The translations under genes and the position numbers were made by a program. Below the pieces are notes generated by a model that saw only the letters and a program-made list of their open reading frames with translations, was not told where the DNA came from and did no database searches. Below are positions 54,466 through 63,055 of a DNA stretch of 64,000 nucleotides, piece after piece (position 1 is the stretch's first letter; every line of letters begins with the position of its first letter). Source of the DNA: Bradyrhizobium sp. LTSP849 (GTDB lineage Bacteria; Pseudomonadota; Alphaproteobacteria; Rhizobiales; Xanthobacteraceae); the NCBI RefSeq assembly GCF_000938255.1, contig NZ_JYMR01000052.1, positions 186,001-250,000 of the forward strand, written 5' to 3'.

Positions 54466-56616
54466 CTAGAGCGGCGACACCCTCACCTCTTCCGCGGAGA
54501 TCGAGCCGCTGTCGACGACGAGCGCGACCGCGCCGCCGGTCAACGGCAGCCCACCCGTATCCTGAACGCTGAACAGCCTTTTGCCATCGACATGCGCTTC
54601 GATGTCGCTTCCAGCCACGCGCAGCTCAATCCGATATTTCCGGTCGAGCTGCCAATCAAAAGGCTCGCTGGCGAGAACGATCTCGTCATGCAGGCGCTTC
54701 ACCAGGCGGACGCGGCCGCCCTCGGTGCGATCGAACATCAGCGCGTAGTAGCGCTCGCGTCCCTGCACGCGCGCGGCGAGTCCCCAGGCATTCGCCAGCA
54801 GCGGCATGATCTCCGTCGTCACGCGATAGTCTTTCCAGTCGCGCGAGCCCTGCGCGATGAAGCCGAGCCCGTCGCCATTGGTGACGCGCAGGCCTTCCCA
54901 TCGCGTCTGGAACTGGCTGACATTGTTGACCCAGGCGTGCTTCCACATCGTGCTCAGATTGGCGTCCGGCCGCTTCAGCACGGTGTCCGGCGCGCCGCCC
55001 CAGGTCAGGTAATCGAGATAAAGCGTGCCATCGGCGCCGAGAGGATCGCGCGTCTCGATCTCGACGCCGATCTCGAAGACCGGATAGGCATTCGTCTCCG
55101 GCACCCGCCAGCTCAGCACGGCCTGGCAGCCTCCGGTGAGCTCCTGCGCATCGCCATAGATCTGAACCAGCTCATCGTGCTCGTCATAGACGCTGGCGAA
55201 CAACCGCACCGCCACCGCGCCGCTGTCCGTGTCCGACTCCAGCCGGCACTCGACCCGCTGCCCCGAATACAGGGTCGGGCAGGACACAAGCTGATAAGTC
55301 GGCATCGAGAACACCTCCTTGTCGAAGAAGGTGGGGCTCGCAACACGCGCCACGCGTCCGGGCGCGAGGCGGCGGAAGTCGATCGCGAGGCTGCGTTCGC
55401 CGGTACGACTGTGGCCGGCGACGTTGCTGAGCTCGACCTCGTGCAGCCGCGCCGGAGATCCGCCCTTCGCATGGAAGCCCTGCAAGCTGCCGGGAAAGTT
55501 GAAATTGAAACGCGCACCGTCCTTGGCAACCGCGAGCGCCGGAGCGCCCGCAAGCGCAAGGCCCGCAGCGACCAGCGACTGCGTTTCGATCACGGCATCG
55601 GTAATCGCAGCACCGCCGTCGGCGGTCGAGATGTACATGCGATCGGCAATCGGCTTGCGGAAATCCGGTCCGGCATCGAGGCCGGCAAGGCCAGTGCGGA
55701 TGCCGAACAGGCAACCGACATTGCCGGCGTTACAATCGGTGTCCCAGCCAGCCGTGTTGGCGATCCGCATCGCTTCCTGGAAACTCTTCTCGCCATAAAG
55801 CGTCGCCAGGATGATCAGCGCGTGGTTGGGCACGACATGGCAATTGCCGGGAAATTTATCGTAACCGTAGCGCCCGGCGATCAGCGCGCGGGTGCGCTCC
55901 CAGTCATTGCCGTTGTCGCCGGCGTGCCACTCGCGGACGTCGTTGACGACGCGCCGGATCAGCGCGTCCTTCGGCACAAAGCCGAGGCCGACATCGATCA
56001 GCTTCTGGACGTCGCGCTCGACGAAGGCCTGCGCCTCCATTGCCGCGAGCAGCTTTGCGGCATGCACGGACTCGCCGTCATGGCTGACCCGCCCAGCCTG
56101 CTCGGCGAGATAGGCGGCCTGCTCGGGATTGCCCGGACTCACCATCGCCCAGCCGTCGATGAAGATCTGCGCGCCGATCTGCTCGGCCACGGTCGTGCCG
56201 TTCAGCGCGATCGAGCCGCTCTGCGGCGCAGGAATGCCGGACTTCAGCCGGAGATAGGCCGTATGCTCAGTGGAATTGCCGATGCCCCCCCACCACAGGA
56301 TGGCGCGCTCCTCGATGATGTAGTTCAGCCAGGCTTGCCCGACCTGTTTTGACGTCAGTCGCTTCGGACAACCATTGTCGGCGAGCGCGCGGGGAAATGC
56401 AAAGGTGCCGGAGACGTCGTCGTCGGTGACGACGAGATGATGCGAGCGCAGCGCCACGTCGCGGCGCTCGTTGACGTAATAATTGATCGGACCGAGCTCC
56501 TTCATGATGCGCTCATAGGTCCAACCCTCGAAGGGCCGGCCCAGATAGACGCCGATCAGCTTGCCGAGCACGCCGGCATAAACGCGCTCTGCGTAGTCAT
56601 GAGGAATAGCCGTCAC
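54466..56616 (-). CDS. ADP-ribosylglycohydrolase-family protein with C-terminal beta-sandwich domain
   Basis: This 716-residue protein starts with an all-helical ADP-ribosylglycohydrolase (DraG/ARH) domain, about residues 5-350. It has metal-binding Asp residues in VVTDDDVSGTF (65-67) and AGWDTDCNAGNVGCLFG (about 295-310), so the dinuclear site looks intact. A middle beta region (about 375-560) contains a carbohydrate-binding-like PTLYSGQRVECRL. The last 170 residues look like a concanavalin-type sandwich (RYYALMFDRTEGGRVRLVKRL). No signal peptide is visible. It is encoded 35 bases after a LacI gene and divergent from a sugar importer, so N- or O-glycoside (ribosyl) hydrolysis in sugar catabolism is more likely than removal of ADP-ribose from protein. 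Confidence 0.88.
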   Translation of the reverse strand: MTAIPHDYAERVYAGVLGKLIGVYLGRPFEGWTYERIMKELGPINYYVNERRDVALRSHHLVVTDDDVSGTFAFPRALADNGCPKRLTSKQVGQAWLNYIIEERAILWWGGIGNSTEHTAYLRLKSGIPAPQSGSIALNGTTVAEQIGAQIFIDGWAMVSPGNPEQAAYLAEQAGRVSHDGESVHAAKLLAAMEAQAFVERDVQKLIDVGLGFVPKDALIRRVVNDVREWHAGDNGNDWERTRALIAGRYGYDKFPGNCHVVPNHALIILATLYGEKSFQEAMRIANTAGWDTDCNAGNVGCLFGIRTGLAGLDAGPDFRKPIADRMYISTADGGAAITDAVIETQSLVAAGLALAGAPALAVAKDGARFNFNFPGSLQGFHAKGGSPARLHEVELSNVAGHSRTGERSLAIDFRRLAPGRVARVASPTFFDKEVFSMPTYQLVSCPTLYSGQRVECRLESDTDSGAVAVRLFASVYDEHDELVQIYGDAQELTGGCQAVLSWRVPETNAYPVFEIGVEIETRDPLGADGTLYLDYLTWGGAPDTVLKRPDANLSTMWKHAWVNNVSQFQTRWEGLRVTNGDGLGFIAQGSRDWKDYRVTTEIMPLLANAWGLAARVQGRERYYALMFDRTEGGRVRLVKRLHDEIVLASEPFDWQLDRKYRIELRVAGSDIEAHVDGKRLFSVQDTGGLPLTGGAVALVVDSGSISAEEVRVSPL

Positions 56617-56651
56617 GAGTTCACTCCCATATCTACTTCTTTGGCCGCGCG

Positions 56652-57707
56652 TCAGACCGACGAGCGTGTCATGATCTCGAATTTCAGCTCATGGCTCCTG
56701 CCTGGCGTCGCAAGCCCGCCAGGCTGCAACCGCCTGACCAGCGTCTCGGCCGCAAGCGCACCGAGATCGAACTCCGGCTGCCGCACGGTGGTGAGCCCGA
56801 GCAACTTTGCGACCGGAATGTCGTCGAAGCCGGCGATTGCAATGTCGTTCGGGATCGAGAGCCCGGCATTACGGGCCGCCTCCATCGCGCCGAGCGCCAG
56901 CACGTCGCTGGCGCCGAACACGGCGGTCGGGCGATCGCCCTTGCGTTCGAGCAGCCGCGTCATGGCGCGCGCGCCGGATTCCTCGGAATAGGCGCTGTCT
57001 GTGATGAAATCAGGCGTAAGCCCGGCCTCCCGCATCACGGCGCCGTAACCCTGCGCGCGGCGCTGGCTCGGGCCGAACTCGGCCTGGATCATGGCAATGC
57101 GCCGATGCCCGCGCGCGATCAGGAGCCGCGTCATCTCGGCAGCCGCCTCGGCGTTGTCGATATAGACGCTGTCGATCGCGAGCGGCCCGTCCGGCTTGTG
57201 CCGGCTTTCCAGCCGCACCAGCGGAATGCCTTTTCGCGCGAGCACGGCAAGCTGCGGCACGCGCAGATGAAAGAACGTCGCGACGACGCCGTCGGCACGG
57301 CCCTGGAGCAGCCAATCGATGGCGCGCGCCTCGCGCTCAGGCCGCCCGTCGGTATCGAAGATGAGCACGTCATAACCGGCAGGCGCTGCGATCGTCTGCA
57401 ATCCGCGCACGAGCCCCGGGTAGAACGGGTTGGTGATGTCAGGGATGACGCAAGCCAAGGTCATGGTCCGCGCGCTGCGCAGCATCCGCGCCGGATGGTT
57501 CGGCCGGTAGCCGAGCCCCTCGGCGACCTCGAGGATCCGCGTGCGCGTCGCCGGCGGAACGGACGGCGTCTCGGACTTGTTCAGGACGAGCGACACCGCG
57601 GCCTGCGAAACGCCGGCCGCAAGCGCAATATCCTTCTGCGTGGGACGGGCTGGCGCCGCTTTGTCGCGCCCCTTCACCCGCCCTGTCCTCGTTGTTGACG
57701 TCGCCAT
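56652..57707 (-). CDS. LacI-family transcriptional regulator
   Basis: This 351-residue protein has the LacI helix-turn-helix and hinge after a 20-residue leader: TQKDIALAAGVSQAAVSLVLN, then GYRPNHPARMLRSART. A periplasmic-binding-protein-like sensor domain follows, with DVLIFDTDGRPEREARAIDWL and AIAGFDDIPVAKLL. It probably represses the divergent sugar ABC importer and its own operon with the glycohydrolase, and is released by the imported sugar. A near-perfect LacI-type operator lies six bases upstream of its start. Confidence 0.94.
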   Translation of the reverse strand: MATSTTRTGRVKGRDKAAPARPTQKDIALAAGVSQAAVSLVLNKSETPSVPPATRTRILEVAEGLGYRPNHPARMLRSARTMTLACVIPDITNPFYPGLVRGLQTIAAPAGYDVLIFDTDGRPEREARAIDWLLQGRADGVVATFFHLRVPQLAVLARKGIPLVRLESRHKPDGPLAIDSVYIDNAEAAAEMTRLLIARGHRRIAMIQAEFGPSQRRAQGYGAVMREAGLTPDFITDSAYSEESGARAMTRLLERKGDRPTAVFGASDVLALGAMEAARNAGLSIPNDIAIAGFDDIPVAKLLGLTTVRQPEFDLGALAAETLVRRLQPGGLATPGRSHELKFEIMTRSSV

Positions 57708-57712
57708 TTCGC

Positions 57713-57732
57713 TTAGTTATACGTATTACTAA
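57713..57732. promoter_or_regulatory. LacI-type operator between regulator and sugar importer
   Basis: TTAGTTATACGTATTACTAA is a 20-base palindrome centred on the CG of TACGTA, with 18 of 20 positions symmetric. A central CG in an even palindrome is the hallmark of LacI-family sites. It lies immediately upstream of the lacI-type ATG (57707) and 49 bases before the binding-protein ATG (57781), so one site can control both directions. Confidence 0.75.
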
Positions 57733-57780
57733 AGCAAAATCAACAATAGACGTGATCTGAGGAAACCGAGGTTCATCGCC

Positions 57781-59118
57781 ATGACCATGACCCGACGCCA
57801 GCTTGTTGCTGCCATTCCCGCTGCCGCGCTTGCAGCTAACCTGCCGCGAGGCGCTCGCGCCGAGGAACGCAAGGTCGTCACCTTCTGGTTCGGCCAGGCG
57901 AATTCAGACGGCCAGGCCGCGCTGCGCAACGATCTGGTCGAGGCTTTCAACGCCTCGCAGGACAAATATCTGCTGCAAATGGAAGTGAAGGGCGCCGCCG
58001 TCAACAATCTCCTGAAGGTCGCGCTGGTCGCAGGTAATGGTCCGGACATCGTCCAGACCGCCGGCCCCGCCTATCTCACCGCGATCGCCAATGCGGGCCA
58101 GGTGCTGCCGCTCGACGATTTCGCTGAGAAGTACAAATGGAAGGAACGCTTCCTCGCGCCGCTGCTCAACACCAGCGTCTACGGCGGCAAGCTCTATGCG
58201 CTGCCGCGCGACTACGAGTCCATGCACCTGTTCTACAACAAGGAGCTGTTCAAGCAGAACGGCTGGAAGCAGCCGACCAATCGGCAGGAGATGGAGGAGA
58301 TCGCCGACGCCGCGCTCGCCAAGGGCATCATCCCCTTCGGCGCCGGCAATGCCGACTGGAAGGGCGTCAACGAGTGGCTGATGACGGTGTTCCTCAACAA
58401 CGTCGCCGGCCCCGACAACGTGCGCAAGGCGCTTTCGGGCGAACTGCCCTGGACCGCGCCGCCCTTCGTCGAGGCCGTCGAGCTGTCAAAGGCCTGGTTC
58501 AACAAGGGCTATTTCGGCAAGAACTACTTCTCGCTCACGATCGAGCAGAGTTTTCTTCAGGTCGTGAACGGCAAGGCGGCGATGGCGCTGAACGGCACCT
58601 GGTCGTTCGGCACCAAATCCTACGGCATGTCGAAGCCCGACACGGTCATGGACGTGATGCCGACGCCGAGCCTCGGCTCGGCCTTCACGGGCTCGTTGGT
58701 GCATCTGGCCTGCGGCGCGACGCTGTCGATCGCGAAGACCTCGCAGAATGCGGAAGGCGCCGCCGCCGTGTTCGAGTTCATGCTGACGCGCAAATTCTAC
58801 GAGACCATGAACCGCGACTGGCCGGGAAAATGGGCGCTGCCGGTCAAGGACCTGCCGCCGGACATGCTCCAGGGCATCGGCTATCCCCTGTTCGAGAAGA
58901 CCATCGCGAATCTGCACGAGGCCTTCAGCAAAGGCCAATACGGCTTCACCACCTGGACATTCTGGCCCGGCGCCACCAACTCCCATTTGATCGAGGGCAT
59001 CGAGCAGGTCTGGCTCAACAAGATCACGCCGGACGCTTATCTCACCCGGATGCAGACGCTGTTCAGCCAGGAAGCCAAGGAAGGCAAGGTGCCGCCGCTG
59101 CCGCCGCGGACGGCCTGA
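57781..59118 (+). CDS. Sugar ABC transporter substrate-binding protein (family 1)
   Basis: This 445-residue binding protein has a twin-arginine-like signal (MTRRQLVAAIPAAALAANLP) and the family 1 fold: VVTFWFGQANSDGQAALRNDLVEAFN, PDIVQTAGPAYLTAIANAGQVLPLDDFA and KLYALPRDYESMHLFYNKELF. Family members bind mono- or oligosaccharides. It starts an operon with two permeases; spacing to the first is seven bases. A GAGG lies upstream of the ATG, after the LacI operator. Confidence 0.94.
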   Translation: MTMTRRQLVAAIPAAALAANLPRGARAEERKVVTFWFGQANSDGQAALRNDLVEAFNASQDKYLLQMEVKGAAVNNLLKVALVAGNGPDIVQTAGPAYLTAIANAGQVLPLDDFAEKYKWKERFLAPLLNTSVYGGKLYALPRDYESMHLFYNKELFKQNGWKQPTNRQEMEEIADAALAKGIIPFGAGNADWKGVNEWLMTVFLNNVAGPDNVRKALSGELPWTAPPFVEAVELSKAWFNKGYFGKNYFSLTIEQSFLQVVNGKAAMALNGTWSFGTKSYGMSKPDTVMDVMPTPSLGSAFTGSLVHLACGATLSIAKTSQNAEGAAAVFEFMLTRKFYETMNRDWPGKWALPVKDLPPDMLQGIGYPLFEKTIANLHEAFSKGQYGFTTWTFWPGATNSHLIEGIEQVWLNKITPDAYLTRMQTLFSQEAKEGKVPPLPPRTA

Positions 59119-59125
59119 TCCCAAG

Positions 59126-59974
59126 ATGTGGCTGTTCGCGCTTCCGGCGCTGCTGATCAATATCTGCATCATCCTGGTGCCCGCCGTGCTGACATTCACG
59201 GCGGCGTTCTTCATGTGGGATGGTGTCGGCAAGCCGGCTTGGGCGGGCCTCGCCAATTTCCAGAACATGGCCGCTGATCCCGTGTTCTGGTCGGCGCTGA
59301 CCAATAATTTCATCTGGACCGCGATCTTCCTCACCGTACCGGTCTGTATCGCGCTGGTGATGGCCGCGGCGCTCTTGATGGCACCGAATGCGCGCATCGT
59401 CGTGCAGTCCATCATCTTCCTGCCGCGCATCATCGCGGTCGCGGTCACGGGCCGCATCTTCCAGGGCATGATCTTCAGCCCTGCGACCGGCATCGTCGCC
59501 TGGCTGAACGAGCGCGGCTTTTCCATCTCCGATCCCCTCGCCGATCCCGACCGCTCGCTCTATGCGGTCGCGGCCGTCGACATCTGGCACTGGTGGGGCT
59601 TTCTTGCGGTCGTATTCCTGTCGGCGATGCGGCAGATCAGCGTCGACCAGATCGAGGCGGCGCGGCTCGACGGCGCCGGCTTCCTCGCGCTGTTCCGCTA
59701 CGTGCTGATTCCGGGCATCCGCCCGACGCTGATCTTGATGCTGATCCTGACCGTGATCTGGTCGTTCCAGGTATTCGAGTTCATCTTCATCGTCACCCGC
59801 GGCGGGCCTGCCTATGGCAGCGAGGTGCTGGCGACGTTTGCTTATCGTCACGCCTTCTTCGAGGGTGATGTCGGCCAGGCCGCGGCGGCGGCCTGCGTCA
59901 TGAGCCTGTTCGGCCTATGCGCCACCGCCGTCTATCTCTGGCTCCAGATCACCGACGACGCGCAATCGACATGA
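59126..59974 (+). CDS. Sugar ABC transporter permease (MalF/UgpA type)
   Basis: This 282-residue protein has six membrane segments; the first starts almost at the N-terminus (LFALPALLINICIILVPAVL). The EAA loop is QIEAARLDGAGFLALFRYVLIPGI. The N-terminal cytoplasmic part is very short, so an upstream start is possible but no good site is seen. It pairs with the next gene's product, whose ATG overlaps its stop by four bases. Confidence 0.92.
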   Translation: MWLFALPALLINICIILVPAVLTFTAAFFMWDGVGKPAWAGLANFQNMAADPVFWSALTNNFIWTAIFLTVPVCIALVMAAALLMAPNARIVVQSIIFLPRIIAVAVTGRIFQGMIFSPATGIVAWLNERGFSISDPLADPDRSLYAVAAVDIWHWWGFLAVVFLSAMRQISVDQIEAARLDGAGFLALFRYVLIPGIRPTLILMLILTVIWSFQVFEFIFIVTRGGPAYGSEVLATFAYRHAFFEGDVGQAAAAACVMSLFGLCATAVYLWLQITDDAQST

Positions 59975-60798
59975 TCGGGGACCGCTGGAGCAGAACATTC
60001 AGCTTCGCGCTGATCGGCGTCGCAGCGTTCAGCTCCCTGCTGCCGATCGTGCTCGCTGTGATGAACGCGCTGAAGACGACGGTCGAGATCGGCAGCAACC
60101 CGCTGGCGCTGCCGACGCAACTGCACTGGGAGAATTTCTCCTCAGCCTGGCGCAACGCCCAGCTCGGCCCCAGCCTGCTGCACAGCGCCGAGGTCGCGAG
60201 CCTGACCATCCTGATGGTCTGCATCACCGCCACGCCCTGCGCCTATGTGCTGGCGCGGCAGAAGGGCAAGTTCTGGCGCTTCATCACCTTCTATTTCATG
60301 GCCACGATCACCGTGCCCGTGCAGCTCTACCTTTACCCGCTCTATTTCATGTTCGCGAAGCTGGGCCTGGTCAATTCGATTCCGGCGGTCGCGCTGATCT
60401 ACACGGCGATGTTCTCACCCTTCGCGATCTTCCTGCTGCGCACCTACGCGCTCGCAATTCCCGTCGCGCTGGAGGAAGCAGCGCAGGTCGATGGCGCAAA
60501 GCCGTGGCAGACGTTCTGGTACGTGATCCTGCCGATGATGCGGCCGGGCCTGCTGACCGTCGCGATCATCGTCGGCCTGAACGCTTGGAATGAGTTCGTC
60601 ATCGCGGTGACGTTTCTCCAGAACGACAGCAACGTCACGGCGATCGTGCGCTTCTACAATCTGACCGGCCAGTACTCGACCGACTGGGGCGAGATGCTGG
60701 CCGCCGCTGTCACCATCGTGCTGCCGATCGTCGTGATCTTCGTCCTACTGCAACGCCAGTTCATCGACGGCATGACGTCGGGCGCGGTGAAGTCGTAA
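59971..60798 (+). CDS. Sugar ABC transporter permease (MalG/UgpE type)
   Basis: This 275-residue protein has six membrane segments and the EAA loop EEAAQVDGAKPWQTFWYVILPMM. The ATG at 59971 overlaps the stop of the first permease. No ATP-binding-protein gene follows: the next gene is on the opposite strand. The importer must borrow a shared MsmK/UgpC-type ATPase from elsewhere on the genome, as several sugar importers do. Confidence 0.92.
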   Translation: MIGDRWSRTFSFALIGVAAFSSLLPIVLAVMNALKTTVEIGSNPLALPTQLHWENFSSAWRNAQLGPSLLHSAEVASLTILMVCITATPCAYVLARQKGKFWRFITFYFMATITVPVQLYLYPLYFMFAKLGLVNSIPAVALIYTAMFSPFAIFLLRTYALAIPVALEEAAQVDGAKPWQTFWYVILPMMRPGLLTVAIIVGLNAWNEFVIAVTFLQNDSNVTAIVRFYNLTGQYSTDWGEMLAAAVTIVLPIVVIFVLLQRQFIDGMTSGAVKS

Positions 60799-60802
60799 GC
60801 CC

Positions 60803-61582
60803 CTACTTGTCCTTCACCGGCACCGTGTAGTTCAGGATCAATCGCCCGCCATCCGGATAAATTGTCTGCCCGGTAATGTAGGACGCATCGTCGCTGGCGA
60901 GGAACGCGACGACTGAGGCGACCTCGCTCGGCTCGCCGCCGCGGCCCGCCGGCGTGCGTGACATCACGGTCTTGCGGGCATCCTCTGATGTGTAGATCGA
61001 CGACGCCACCATGTCGGTTAAAATCGTCCCCGGTCCGACCGCAACGACGCGGATGTTGTGCGGGGCGAGCGCGACAGCGGCGACCGAAGTCAGCTGCTTC
61101 ATGCCACCCTTGGACATCGCGTAGGTCGCAAGCGCCGGGATCGCCAGCAGCGCATTCACCGAGGACATGTTGATGATGACCCCGCCGCCGCCCTGCGCGA
61201 TCATCTGCTTCGCGGCGGCCTGAACGCCGAAAAACGCGCCTTTCAGGTTGATGCCGATGATTTCGTCGAACTCCTCTTCGGAGATCTCCAGGATATCCCG
61301 GTTGCGGGCGACGCCAGCATTGTTCACCATGATGTCGAGCCGGCCGAACTCTTTGACAGCGGTCACGACGAGGCGATCGACGTCGGCACGCTTGGCAACA
61401 TTGCCGGGGACGGCGCGCAAGGCATCCGGCCGCCCGAGCTCGGCGGCCGTGGCGGCAAGGCCATCGGCATCGACATCCGAGATGACGACCTTGACGCCGT
61501 CATCGAGAAATCTCTTTGCACAGGCTTTGCCGATGCCACGCGCCGCGCCGGTGATGGCGGCGACCTTGCCGGATAGTTTCAT
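60803..61582 (-). CDS. Short-chain dehydrogenase/reductase (FabG/glucose dehydrogenase-like)
   Basis: This 259-residue classical SDR has AAITGAARGIGKA (about residues 7-19), an Asp after strand 2 (VVISDVDADGL) favouring NAD(H), VNNAGVAR and the catalytic Ser-Tyr-Lys (INMSSVNAL then YAMSKGGMKQL). The C-terminus has ASYITGQTIYPDGG. It may oxidise a sugar or hydroxyacid. It converges on the sugar permease gene and lies 57 bases after the split thiamine-diphosphate enzyme, so it may act on that product. Confidence 0.92.
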   Translation of the reverse strand: MKLSGKVAAITGAARGIGKACAKRFLDDGVKVVISDVDADGLAATAAELGRPDALRAVPGNVAKRADVDRLVVTAVKEFGRLDIMVNNAGVARNRDILEISEEEFDEIIGINLKGAFFGVQAAAKQMIAQGGGGVIINMSSVNALLAIPALATYAMSKGGMKQLTSVAAVALAPHNIRVVAVGPGTILTDMVASSIYTSEDARKTVMSRTPAGRGGEPSEVASVVAFLASDDASYITGQTIYPDGGRLILNYTVPVKDK

Positions 61583-61639
61583 GAGTCTCACTCCAGAATA
61601 GCTGCTTGCGGCGAACCTATTCCGGGCAAGAATCCCAGT

Positions 61640-62230
61640 TCAAGCCGCCGCAAATCCGAGATGAGCACGGAACCGGTTCTTGATAAAGACGGCATCACGC
61701 GACGGTAGGGAGCGTGGCGGATTTTCGGCCAGGACCTTGATGACGAAAAGCCGCGGCCCATCGACCGGCTGGGCGATTTGCGTTGCAAGGCGCCCCACCT
61801 CCTCGAGCGTCCGCACGGTTCCGATCGCAGCGAAGCCGCAGGCGGCCGCGATCGCCGTGAGATCGACGCCGCGCCCGGTGTGGCTCGCCTGCATCCCGGT
61901 CTCGCCAAAATGCTGGTTGTCGATCACGACGATGTCGAGATTGCGCGGACGCGCGACGCCGATGGTGGCGAGACCGCCAATCCCCATCAACTGCTCGCCG
62001 TCGCCGGTCAAGGCGAGAACCCGCTTCGACGGTTGAGCCTGCGCGAGCCCGAGCCCGATCAGCGCAGCACCGCCCATCGCACCCCAGAGATAGAAATTGC
62101 CGTCGTGGTCGCCGACAGAATGAAGATCGTAGGTGGGCGAGCCGAGGCCGGAGACGACCAGTGTATCCTTGCGATCCCTGAGCAGGACCGCGACGGCAGC
62201 GCGACGATCGAGTTGAGCTTGCATTGACAT
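61640..62230 (-). CDS. Thiamine-diphosphate enzyme, C-terminal (PP) subunit of a split decarboxylase
   Basis: This 196-residue protein is the pyrophosphate-binding half of a ThDP enzyme. It has the cofactor motif GDGEQLMGIGGLATIG followed by NLDIVVIDNQHFGETG, the GDG-to-N binding loop for Mg-diphosphate. It resembles the beta subunit of sulfopyruvate and phosphonopyruvate decarboxylases. The partner half is encoded immediately upstream; its TGA shares a base with this ATG at 62230. Confidence 0.9.
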   Translation of the reverse strand: MSMQAQLDRRAAVAVLLRDRKDTLVVSGLGSPTYDLHSVGDHDGNFYLWGAMGGAALIGLGLAQAQPSKRVLALTGDGEQLMGIGGLATIGVARPRNLDIVVIDNQHFGETGMQASHTGRGVDLTAIAAACGFAAIGTVRTLEEVGRLATQIAQPVDGPRLFVIKVLAENPPRSLPSRDAVFIKNRFRAHLGFAAA

Positions 62231-62772
62231 CACCACTTCTTCTTGCCGATCAGGCGCTGTCCGATCAGCACGGCGACCTGCTGGTCAGCTTCGTAGGCGA
62301 GCGCTGCGGCGGATTCGACGGTCTCGACCAGATCCTCAGCCGTCTCCCCACGCATCACCTTCAGGCCGATTGCTTCCAGCGATGGCTGCGTCGCCCGGCT
62401 CATCGGCACCTGCCAGGGATTGAACTCGGCCCATTCGCCGCGCATCGTCACCAGCATCAGCAGCGGAAAGCGTCCGATCGCCGACAGCGACAGCATGTTG
62501 ATGCAATTTCCGACCCCGCTCGACTGCATCAGCACCACACTGCGCTGGCCGCCGAGCCAGGCGCCCGCGGCAATCGCGATGCCCTCCTCTTCCGTCGTCA
62601 GCACATTGGTGGTGACGTCAGGATCGGACGAGAACAGGCGGATCAGCTGGCTGTGGCCGGCATCCGGGACATAGGACATCTGCCGCACGTCGGCGGCTTT
62701 CAGGATGCGATAGAGCTCGGACGGCCAATTGTCACTTGCGCGCGAGTCGGGATTGGGTTGAGGGCTGTGCAC
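62230..62772 (-). CDS. Thiamine-diphosphate enzyme, N-terminal (Pyr) subunit of a split decarboxylase
   Basis: This 180-residue protein is the pyrimidine-binding half of a ThDP enzyme. The essential Glu lies in LTTEEEGIAIAAGAWLGG (about residue 62), and QSSGVGNCINMLS is conserved in the family. It resembles the alpha subunit of sulfopyruvate decarboxylase. With the downstream subunit it should decarboxylate a 2-oxo acid carrying a phosphono, sulfo or carboxyl group. No sulfo- or phospholactate genes are nearby, so the substrate is open. Confidence 0.88.
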   Translation of the reverse strand: MHSPQPNPDSRASDNWPSELYRILKAADVRQMSYVPDAGHSQLIRLFSSDPDVTTNVLTTEEEGIAIAAGAWLGGQRSVVLMQSSGVGNCINMLSLSAIGRFPLLMLVTMRGEWAEFNPWQVPMSRATQPSLEAIGLKVMRGETAEDLVETVESAAALAYEADQQVAVLIGQRLIGKKKW

Positions 62773-62895
62773 CGCTTGTCTCCGTGAATTTCGAGCGGAC
62801 GCTAGCGATGTTCAGACACGAAAGCTCTGACCGTCTGGCATGACCAGATATCGAGGGATTGTATAGCTGCGTCTTCCTCGGTGCGCGTTGCTGCG

Positions 62896-63046
62896 CCTCT
62901 CCCCTTGCGGGAGAGGGCATCACCGCAGGTTGACACAAGCTCACAGGGGTGAGGGGTTGCCTCCGCGCATTCATGCACATTTGTATTCGCGGAGAGACAC
63001 CCCTCATCCGGCGCTTCGCGCCACCTTCTCCCGCAAGGGGAGAAGG
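62896..63046. repeat. Intergenic element with inverted GC-rich hairpin ends
   Basis: The left end (62896-62916) and right end (63024-63046) share a core CTCCCCTTGCGGGAG in opposite orientation; each is also a hairpin by itself. Internal copies of GGGGTGAGGGG (62946-62956) and ACCCCTCATC (62999-63008) form a second inverted pair, and GCGCTTCGCGC (63011-63021) a small hairpin. This matches the common style of dispersed palindromic intergenic repeats in Bradyrhizobium-like genomes. It fills the 283-base gap between a GntR gene and the decarboxylase subunit gene, and could end transcription or stabilise RNA. Confidence 0.8.
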
Positions 63047-63055
63047 AAGAGTCCC

